Part shown: positions 54,512 to 64,000 of the stretch, in pieces
Layout: every line of letters starts with the position of its first letter
Numbering within the stretch: position 1 is the first letter of the stretch
Assembly (NCBI RefSeq): GCF_005239225.2
Contig: NC_133296.1
Span: forward strand, 7,998,001 to 8,062,000
Direction: 5' to 3'
Length of the DNA stretch: 64,000 nt
Origin: Populus alba
Taxonomy: Eukaryota > Streptophyta > Magnoliopsida > Malpighiales > Salicaceae
Made by a program: the position numbers and the translations under genes
Notes under the pieces: model-generated
What the model saw: only the letters and a program-made list of their open reading frames with translations
What the model was told of the DNA's origin: nothing
The model's database searches: none

Positions 54512-57181
54512 AATAATTCATTGTCGAATTATCCAAACTAAGATTCGTATTAGTTTTCCTTAGTCGTCGTTAATAGAAATGAGTATATCTTATTTTCTAT
54601 TACAATTGTTGTGTACATAACTCACTAAGTAATTTGAAGTCATCTTCTTAGTTATTGTCAACACGGTTAACTAAGTATTAAAATATCTTTTTATGTTCTG
54701 TTAGTAAAGTCAAAAACATTAATATCATTCCCTTAACTCAAGGTTGTCAAAAACACATTTTTGACACAGCACAGAAAATACAAAATAAAATCGGATCGTA
54801 AAAATAGATCGTAAAAGTCGTAAAATTATAAGGAATTTTTTATATTTTATATTGTTCAAAGTTTTTTTTTTCTTTATAACGTATCAAAACATCATTGTTT
54901 AATTCCAAATGAGTTTTTAGAAGTGTTATTTCATATTCAAATGTGAATTTAAAATTTAATGATCTTTTTATATGCAAAAAGCAAATTAAAAACTTGCAAA
55001 GTAATCAAATAACCTGAATGTTTTGAATGAAAAAAATAACTTAACTCAGGATCATGGAACTTGCATTTACTAGATGATTTTTCAATTGATTTCAAACATG
55101 CACGGGAATCCCTTAACATAAAAACATGAACTCATATATTTTTTTTAGTATTTTTTAGGTTTTTTTTGGTAATGAAAATTGCAAGTCTGCTAGTTTACAA
55201 TGACCACAAGCTTACTATTACAAGACTGTTTATTATCGTCTGCAAAATCAGCCTACAAATTATTGCCTAAAAATTATATGCCTATTAGTTATCGCCTATG
55301 AAATTATAAGCCTACTGAAAAACAGGTTTTGAAAATCTGAAAACTTAATTCAATTATATAGCAACTGTTGTTATTAATTTTTATTGAGTTTTATTGATAT
55401 TCTTCTACCTTGGTCTATATAAAGAATGTTATAGATAATCATCTATTAATTATTCACTCTATTACTCTCTACTTTTAAGTATGTTTTTCTTTCTTCTGAT
55501 CTCGATTTCATAACTTTTTTGAACTACTTCAACCCATAACCTAATATATATCCTTCTTTTCTCATAGCCCAAACTTTAAATATGGGATTCTTTTGAAGCC
55601 CTCACCATTATTAAATTTGCCTTTCTTATTACCCAAACTACTGTTACAAGTGCTTAACATTCAAATTTTATTTTAGTGCTTGATAAGAATTTTGTTTATT
55701 CAATGATAGATTACACCAACAAGGTAGAAGCCCAGCAAATCCGTTTGAATGTTCAATAAATGAAAACGATTATTTTGCAACTTGGAAGGTTATTTGTTGT
55801 TATAATTAGCCTCTTTTTTTAATCTTTAGATTGGGCTAGACTTTCATTTTCATCATAGCATGTGTCAGGTATTCAAAGGTAATTTACTCTTTTTTTTGGA
55901 TATTAGTAAGATTACATTTTCCAACCGTAAATAAAAGTAGATTTATTTGAATAAAGGACTATTTTAGACAAAAGAATTCATAAATATTATTATAATGATA
56001 TAATTGTGTGGGAAAAATACTTTGTAATTTTATAATATTAAAATTTAAATATTAGTATGTGATATTGAATAATTAATCATATAGGTTTCACCACCAAAAT
56101 AACCCGTAGCATGTAATATTTGATCATTTTATTATACAACCAACCTCCATTGTAATATAAAACACGAATGATAAGAAAGTTTTTAGTTTAGTTTTTAGTG
56201 AAAGTACTTGTCTAAATCAACTTAGAATGTGTATGAAAACACAATCTTCATTCTTAAAAATTTATAATTTTTTTTATATTTTCAGATCATTTTAATATAC
56301 TAATATCAAAAATAATTTTTTTAAAAAAAAAAATTATTTTAATACATTTCTAAACAAAAAATATTTTAAATCATCACCGTTACCACAATCCCAAATATAT
56401 ATATATATATATATATATATAATAATCATAAAAGTGTTCTTATGTTATCTGTTACCTATTAAACATTGAAAGATAATTCAAATTTATGTTCATGATTTTG
56501 TCAAAGAAATCAAACAAAATAATGTAAACTTTATATAAAATTATTCAAGCATTTTAAGATAATAACTATTCACAGTTATTTATTTAATAAATAAGTGAAA
56601 ACAATCTATTAGAAATTAAATAAAAAAAAAACAAATACAATAAAGTAGTTTAGGATAAATAAAAAAGAACAAACACGTCCACTTGAATTCCAAATATTAG
56701 CACAGTAAAGACATTATCAGTATATCTAAGAATCAACGCATCCAATGCCTTTTCAATTTATTTATTTTCAGAGAAGAAAAGAGAGGAGCGTTATAATTTC
56801 TGCCTTAATATTTAAAGTTTTCCACGGTTTCGCTCTTCACATCAAGTCGTCTCATTCTTGTCAACCAATTGTCTTCTTAATAACCAAACTAACATTTGGA
56901 GTCAAACGAGGCAAGAAAGCAAAGAACATGAATAAAAGTTTGAAAAACGAAAGCGGCAGTCATTTGGATAAGAACAGAGATGCCAAATCCTGCCTTCTAA
57001 GAAATGAATCCCTGGTGTTTGTTCATCAAAGGGAAATCATTGTTACCCCATCTCCGCAAATCACTTGCAGTACAATTACCACCATGAGCGAGGCAATTAC
57101 ACTGTTTTCACCACCATAATGTTAAAAGCAATAGCCATTAATTTGCTTCATATATTGAAGAAACAAAAGCTGGAGAAGCTA
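54510..57181. other. AT-rich spacer downstream of PTH2
   Basis: A 124-codon frame at 56745-57119 (plus) has no recognised domain and lies just past the PTH2 stop, so it may be antisense to its 3' UTR. AT-rich repeat at 56240-56400 ending in (TA)n 56396-56421. No supported gene. Confidence 0.5.
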
Positions 57182-60100
57182 CTACAAAAGCTTCAGTCCA
57201 CCTGTGACATCATCAACCACTCCAACAGGTCCTGCACATATTAGTGTTGAGAATAGACTGACTTTGTGCTGTTTTTGGTTCAATGTAAAGAAAAAAGTTG
57301 GTGCACCAACAGAGCAAAGATTTTTCTGACTTGTGTTTTTGGTTTTTTTTCTTCCATGGCTACAAGTTAACATGACTTCAGTCAAAAAAAAAAAAAATTC
57401 ATTTACAGTCTCTTAGTGATGCTGGGGTTAAAAAAAAAATAGTGGCCGTCTACTAGTAAGCAAAACTACATTGCATTATCTGAATGACACTTCCATTTTG
57501 AAGTTTCTGGTGGTATCAAGGGCTGAATAGAAATCATGGATGTTAAACCCACATTTTGAAATGATAATATCGTGATTTTATGAGCTTAATCAGCCAGCCA
57601 CCTTGGTATCTTAACCAAACTAAAACCACGTTTAAATCAATATTTCATTTGGTAAGAATATTGGAGAAGTGATTCCTAATCCAATTTAACAATCCCAAGG
57701 ACCAAACGAGAATAAAAAAGACAATGCCTACCGACAAACTCAAACCAACAATTGAATTAGTAAATAAATCTCAGATGTTCACTGCTTCTCATACTCCTAT
57801 TCTTAAACAACAGTACAAAGCACAACTAATTATAGAATTTACAAGGGGGGGAAAGGAATGGAGGTCTAGAGAAAGGAAGCATGGTTATCAACACTCAGAC
57901 TCCACCAAATCATTTCTCTTGTTAGTTTTTCAGTCCCATAAGGATGCCACTTAACATATTCTAGAAAATAAGATTTGGAAGCACCATCAATATCTGAAGT
58001 TAATTATATATTGAACTTTGAACTTCGAAGGTTAACAGTGAAGTTCGAGTAAATAAGTTGTTGACAAGTAAATAAGTTACATTTTCCATTGCTAATGTGG
58101 TAAAAGTATATTTACTACTTTATGCGTGTATTCCCATATTTTCTGAAAGCTAGTTTATGTAGTTAGTATAGTCTTATATCTACTTTCACGATTTAGTAGG
58201 CCATCTTTTGATCTCAAGTAAAGTGAATTTAATAAACAAATACAAATAGATCAGAAACAGACAGATCATACAGTTGATATGGCACACGCATACTGGAATG
58301 GAAACTCTTACCCAGAATAGCCATCACTGTTCTTGAATCTGAAACAACAGAAAAAAATAATTTCAGTCCAAGTTCTGTTGGTGACCAAATGATGCAATCT
58401 AAGGTAAATTGGATAGCAAGCTTGTTAGAACAGACATTCTGGTACAAAGAGTTTCAAAGAAGCAAATCAAGCATTTGGAGTAACATCCAAAACCAAAAAA
58501 TCGAAATGGGAGAAAGATTGGGTTTTATATGGTTTTCAAGGAAACATGCTAGTCTTATTCATGCTTGTTATTGCACCATTAGAATATAGAAAAACATCCA
58601 TACTATCAAAATCTCATATTCATTTGAGAAAAATAACAATTACATGATTGGAGAACTGCAACTGCTAATATGTTCAATGGGTCAATGATGCTACGATCAC
58701 CTATGCAGTCAAAAATAGGGCTGCCTGTTTGAGTTTCAAGATACTTCCAAGTTTTCCTAATCCATCAACATCAACAATTACTTTCTTGGAAATTTGTAAG
58801 GAAAAAACCACATCTCATATGGCTTTGTACTTCAAACAAATTCCAGCAGTTCCTTGCTTTCTCCTTTTTGAAGAGCCAAACTACTCTTCTGCCTCCACCC
58901 TCCATGTTCCACTAACTACAGCTTAAATGTATTTTTCTACAGCCTGTTGTTGGATTCTACCAAACTCATGAATAAACCATTCTGCCTAAAATTAAAGAAA
59001 AGAAAAAACAAAAACCCCCTAGTAAGTTCAGCAAAAATAATACTCCCCAAGAAAATGAAATTTTATTAGCAATCATATACCAACATCATGTCAATCTAAA
59101 TAAAACAAATCAGCTTTGCAACCCACTTGGAGCAATCTGTGTTCTTCCTGCATCAATCGTAATATGGGTTGGTAAGTTAAGTGAATTTGCCCTGTCCTGT
59201 CAAAGTTGAAAATGAATTCCTTTAGAGTGAACCAGATCAGATAAATGAAAAAATTACGGTAAACATAATAAGAACAAATGGGAAGTGCGCTAATAACAGT
59301 AAAATAAAAGGGCAAAGTTGAAACATCAGACTTGGAATGAAAAGATGCCTTAGCCAATGAAGCTTAAAAAATAAAAATAGGCATTATAAGTTGGTTGATC
59401 CTTTTACCAATCTAACTAACCTAACAGTGAACACAAATGCAATGGTTGAGAAAAATCTTGAAAAGGAGAAATTGACTTCAAAGATGGGCTCAGATGTTCA
59501 ACTGAGATACATACCTAAGAATCTCAAGAGGTACTAGGAAAACTTTCTAGCCTTTTGTTAAGAGTTGATTTTGATGCCTGCTTTCTTTTTTAGGGTTCTC
59601 ATCTGATGCACACATCAACGGCAACTGATATTCAGTTTAATTTGATGAATAGGTCAACAAATATACTACCATGCTGCATAGTGGCACAGGTAAAAACACA
59701 TGTAGGTATAGTGAATTGGGCTATAACCTGGGAGGGAACAGGTTAAAAATTCGCTGAGGAACTAAACTTGTCATCAAGAGAGATGGCAATTTCAAGGGTC
59801 AACAAATATCCCACCAGGCTGCAAAATTTTAGTAGCTGTGAACATATAAAATTTGACACATGGAATTCATTTGCTATGCATTTATAGACTAGCAATTTAG
59901 ATGATATAGTCTATTTTTCCTTGAAAAAACATAAAAGAATACAATCTCATATTATCAATTTGATGATATTAACTGAGGTGAAAAAAATATTTGTGACATA
60001 CTGACTTGCAAAATAAGCATGCCCTCCTCACTTTCAATTTTCACGACCACCTTTGGCTGAGCACACATCTCCCACCTGCATATTTGCAAAATCCTTGAAA

Positions 60101-61892
60101 CTGGAAGAGGAAGAAGAAACATGAAAGAGAAAGAAAGGACGAAAGAAAAGTGTGGAGGAAAAGCATAACTATAAGGCCAAATCATTCAGAATAGTAAGTG
60201 CAGCACCTGTTTAAAGCTTTGGGTGCTCGATGAAGAAGCTTTTTATACAGACCCAAAGTTGCATGACTAAAACCAATCACAAAAATCAATCAAATATACT
60301 AGAAAAGTGTTCAATATTAGAAAATATAACATGCAAGATAAGTGAATGAGGATCGTGTTAATCTATCATTAAACGGGTGGACTGCATGTTCAAAGAAATA
60401 TGGAAAAAAAACTGACTCTTTTAAGTGTTAAGTAAGCAACTATTTACTACAGATGAGAACAGTAATTAAAATAACAAATGATACTCTGCCTCGGCAAACA
60501 AAAGAAACAGGGAAAGGTGAAATGAGTGGATATGGTATCTAAAACTGTATTTTAATCCAATAACAATTGTGCTAAAGCAATTGCTAAAAGTAGCCCCTCC
60601 AGTCCCTGGGTTCCAACTGCTTCAAAAAATCAATGAGACTGAAATACAGATCTAAATATAAGCCACTAAATCAATAACTTGTCAACTGGACCTATAAGCC
60701 ATGTAGCAGTGCGACATTCATGGTAACATTCAATTAAGCTGATAAGAGCAGGGATGCAACAAGGCCATGAACCACATTATACCCAGTGCAGCAGATCTGT
60801 AACCCAAACTTTTGAGCAACTAAATAGTCCTTAAAATATCCAAACTCACTTGCTAAGGTCATGTTTACTTGAGAAAAAAATTCGGTTTCTAAACTCACTT
60901 GCTAAATGTCTCAATGTAGTTCTTCATATGATGACAAGCCAGTATCATAAAACAATTTAATAACATTTTAAAGCATACTTGTACTACAGAACCAGGAAGA
61001 ACTCCGGTTTTTCCCTTGATATATGTTTACAGAAGGTATTTGGTAGTTGGTCTCAGAAAAATGCACATGGTCAAAAAGCTAGAAAATCAGCCATTAAAGT
61101 ATTTCTTAATAACCACATAATCTCTCCATTGTCAAACCTGCAATTAATGAAGTTTCTACTAATGAATTGTTATACAAATGATGTCAAACTTTGGGTCCGC
61201 AAAAGAAAGAATGGTCAGCTATCTTACAAGGGTCTGTTTGTTTCTATCTCAAAAACTGTTTGTCTATTACACAAAGAAGAAAACAGTCTCTAAACCCAGA
61301 AAATAATTCAATCAGGTGTGCAAATCTCAGATAAAACTAGTTTACTCTAGCAAATTAGAATGCCATCTTTGAGTCTCTTTAGTCAAAATCTATCTGAATT
61401 TAGAAAAATAAAAAGAAAGGAGATAACAATTCAGTAAAGATAATGCAAGATACAGCTCCCTTGTTCCACTAATAGCTAACACAAAGAGAAGGGTCTTGAT
61501 GATTAACGAAAGGCAACCTGCATTGAGCTGCAATTTTCCCTTTTCCCATCTTAAGATCGTTTCTAACAACCAAAACCTACATTAAAAAAGAAAAGGTTAA
61601 AAGATAAAAGCAAATAAAGAATAATAAAAGGAAAATACATCTTTCAGATGGATAGAATAAGCGTTACCATCTTGAAATCATCAAGAATATCAGCGAGCTT
61701 ATCAGTCTCAAATGGTTCTTTGGAGTTATTGTTCTTGTTTCCATGATGACTACTAGGATTAGTATTCGTGTCTCTAACCACTTTTCGTGTTAATCTTAAA
61801 AAGAAGCAAAAAGGGCGGCGTGTCCCGATGCAATAACCTAAAGCAAGGCAGCCTGCCCCAACTAATATGGCACTAAGCCAGCTCAAATCCAT
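57182..61892 (-). CDS. PTH2: Peptidyl-tRNA hydrolase 2 (PTH2 family), complete, seven exons
   Basis: Releases tRNA from prematurely dropped peptidyl-tRNA. Exons 61892-61668, 61576-61518, 60266-60207, 60075-60006, 59196-59127, 58338-58312, 57231-57182; all GT-AG, all phases fit, 186 residues. Start is the ATG of MDLSWLSAILVGAGCLALGY; the leader forms a membrane anchor as in Bit1-like PTH2. The frame stays open further upstream through a poly-Gln stretch but has no ATG there. A low-complexity Asn/Ser/His linker follows. PTH2 domain: KLADILDDFKMVLVVRNDLK, MGKGKIAAQCSHATLGLYKK, APKALNRWEMCAQPKVVVKI, LPTHITIDAGRTQIAPN, SRTVMAILGPVGVVDDVTGG, end LKLL. Conserved KMGKGKIAAQCSHA, D(A)GRTQIAP and GP residues are all present. 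The 27 nt exon 6 is a microexon. Confidence 0.95.
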
Positions 61893-61917
61893 CAGTGCAA
61901 TTCCTCTACCTGCAATG

Positions 61918-61980
61918 CAAACCCTAGATTGTTGCTGCTGCTGCTGCTGCTGTAGCTGTTGTTGTATCAAAACTGTAGCC
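61918..61980 (-). promoter_or_regulatory. PTH2 5' UTR with CAG repeat and splice acceptor
   Basis: The minus strand has CTACAGCAGCAGCAG (about seven CAG units) at 61931-61955, preceded by an acceptor-like TTTGTTTCTTTGTAG at about 61981. A possible donor CAG|GTGATT lies near 62024, suggesting a small 5' UTR intron. Confidence 0.45.
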
Positions 61981-62116
61981 TACAAAGAAACAAAAAATGA
62001 ATAGAATAGCAAGAAATAATCACCTGTATAGTTTTTTTAAAAAAAATCAATTGAGAAGCGCTCTTCCCCTACCTCCGCAATTTAGGTTAAGCCAGGTAGA
62101 ACACGCTCTTGACTCC

Positions 62117-62824
62117 AGTGGCGGAGCCACATGGGTGCAAGAGGGGGCAATTGCCCCCTTATTGTTTTTTTTTTTTTTTTCAAAATATTTTTATATTAAA
62201 ATATTAATATAATAGCTTTACATAATTAATTTTCTTTATTAGTTACTAATTGTTAGCTTCTTTTTTCTATATTAATTAGTTATTGAAAATATTACAGTTT
62301 ATAGGTGTTCAATTTATATATATATATATATAATAATATAGGATATGAATTAAAATGAGTTTTAATGAATTAATAAGTATTTTGCTATGAATTTCATATA
62401 AAAAATAATGGTGATGAATTTATTAGTGATTAAAAGTGAAGTACATGACAGATCAAAAAAGTTAGAAACATAATAGATAAATTAAAAAAAAATATATTTA
62501 ATATTTATGTTTAATCCACTTGTACAAAATAACAAGTCAGCAAGAAGAACATTAATTTGTAACAATCCTTGTAAGCTATGATTTTAGATGTTATGTACCA
62601 TATGTCGGCATAGAATTATTGCCAAGAACTTTCGTAATCTTTGAAAGATTTAGAAATAGATAAATAAAAGTTTGTTTGTATATATTAAGAAATATATTTT
62701 TAATGAGATTAAAAATAAAATTATTATAAAACAGTTTTAAAATATAAAATCTCGAAAAGAATAATTATAATATAAGTTTTTTTATTTTAAAAATTTTTAA
62801 ATTAATTTTTCTTGACTTGAGTTG

Positions 62825-62868
<44 letters not shown>

Positions 62869-62966
62869 AATTAATTGTTTTATATAACACATATCTATAT
62901 AATATATAATATCAAATATTTGTTAATAATTTACCCCTCATTTTAAAAAATTCTGGCCTCGCCACT
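62117..62966. mobile_element. Non-autonomous DNA transposon-like block, ~850 bp
   Basis: Ends are inverted: AGTGGCGGAGCC at 62117-62128 and, reversed, AGTGGCGAGGCC at 62966-62955. GAGGGGGCAATT and GAGGGGTAAATT follow inward. The interior is AT-rich with (TA)n at 62832-62866 and no ORF. I see no clear target duplication. It sits directly upstream of PTH2. Confidence 0.5.
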
Positions 62967-64000
62967 CCATGCATGGAGTAGTCTTTCGTCTCTTTTATAT
63001 GCTGTATCCATATTCCATAATGAGAACCTTGTCTTGCCTCAAAGAAATGTATTCCATCAGTAGATTTGTAATTTTCATCTTAAATTTGTTGAAAGTTTTG
63101 GTGTCCATTTTTCATTGATAATAACTGTTACAGCACTTTTGGAAAGGTTTGTAATATTGTTTTTCATAAAAAAAACAATTCAGAAATATATATATAAATA
63201 ATATTTTTTTTATTTTTAAAAAATTTATTTTAATATTAATATATTAAAATAATTTTAAAATATATAAAAAAATATTAGCTAACTGCAATCTCAAACAAAG
63301 CTAAATCACATCTGCAAAAAAATTTAATTCCATATAAAATTTAAATTCAATTAATAAAAACAAGACAACTTCAATACAAAATTGATCAATCAAATAAAAT
63401 AAATAAAAAACAGATTAAAAATCAGTGTTAATATGAAAGATTAGGGCATCGACTGGTTTAGTGTTCTTAGACAGAAGCTGATGGAGCAAAGGGCGTTGAT
63501 GGTGGCAACATGAATAATCAGTGTAGTGGTGGCTAGCATTTATTCTTTTGTCATTCACCCCTTCTTCACTTTATATCTTAGACTAATTCTCTCTTTCTTC
63601 ACCTTGTGCAGTTGCTGCCAACATCATCTTGTTAGAGAGGATAGTGGCTAGTGACAATGTTGTTAATAGTAGTGGCAAGATAGTGGCTGGTCTTTTAGTG
63701 AGATTGAATGAGGGTTATTATTTTGGTGTTTTTTTGTTTTTTTTAGAGAGGTCACAGGTTTTTGTCTTCTCTCTTTTTTTTTTTAAAGAAAGTGTTTTAT
63801 TGTGTATGTAATGTTGGTGTGTGTGTGAAATAATAGAAAAGGATGTTTTCTATGTGGAACCTTTTCCGTGGCTAATGCTCTCTCTAATTTCTCTCTCTTT
63901 TATATATGTATAATCATTTATTTATACCACTCAAAATATTCCTTTCATAATAAATTTTTAAAATTGTCCACATCCATCTACTATTTTCTTGATTTCTCCA
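62967..64000. other. AT-rich spacer
   Basis: No gene seen. Includes an AT-rich dispersed repeat at about 63185-63300 (end CTCAAACAAAGC). Confidence 0.55.

Noticed and set aside
56745..57119. 124-codon plus-strand frame
   Set aside because: No recognisable domain, composition like spacer, ends within 65 bases of the PTH2 stop on the other strand.
58729..61293. Plus-strand frames inside PTH2 introns
   Set aside because: No splice structure or domain; expected by chance in AT-rich introns.

Overview
This is a plant nuclear genome window, most likely poplar (Populus) or a close Salicaceae relative. Reasons: genes with many short GT-AG introns, AT-rich spacers full of microsatellites, large LTR retrotransposons, a TIR-NB-LRR gene whose wording matches the poplar N-like family, and a gene of the poplar bark-storage / wound-induced (WIN4) family. 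No database could be searched; the genus is inferred from remembered protein families.

Layout. 1-3.9 kb: 5' and middle part of a TIR-NB-LRR resistance gene on the minus strand (the LRR end runs off the window). 4.0-9.3 kb: a broken tandem copy of the same locus that has lost its TIR exon, with a MITE in both copies. 9.37-10.06 kb: remnant of a Ty1/copia element. 10.06-27.2 kb: a 17.1 kb Ty3/gypsy element of the Tat/Ogre type on the minus strand, with 2.7-2.9 kb LTRs, an extra ORF before gag, gag, a frameshifted protease region, a long RT-RNaseH-integrase ORF, and a tandem-repeat array before the polypurine tract. 27.2-34.9 kb: a 5'-truncated, heavily mutated relative on the plus strand with a different LTR.

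34.9-36.2 kb: spacer with a 346 bp tandem duplication. 36.27-37.61 kb: five-exon bark-storage/nucleosidase-like gene (minus) with a one-base frameshift in exon 2. 38.25-43.26 kb: a very young copia element (LTRs differ at one position in 182) with non-TG/CA ends. 43.33-47.37 kb: an older, deleted copia element, also with unusual ends. 47.4-57 kb: AT-rich spacer with a possible three-exon small gene near 50.3-51.0 kb and a copia integrase scrap near 51.6 kb.

57.18-61.89 kb: a complete seven-exon peptidyl-tRNA hydrolase 2 gene (minus), with a non-autonomous DNA transposon-like block just upstream (62.1-63.0 kb). The rest is AT-rich spacer.

The host genes (immune receptor, storage/wound protein, PTH2) are unrelated in function. 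The main story is transposon structure: an extra ORF and higher-order repeats in the Tat/Ogre element, copia elements with non-canonical termini, and homopolymer frameshifts that may be assembly errors. Exon borders below were derived by reading GT/AG sites and checking phase by hand.
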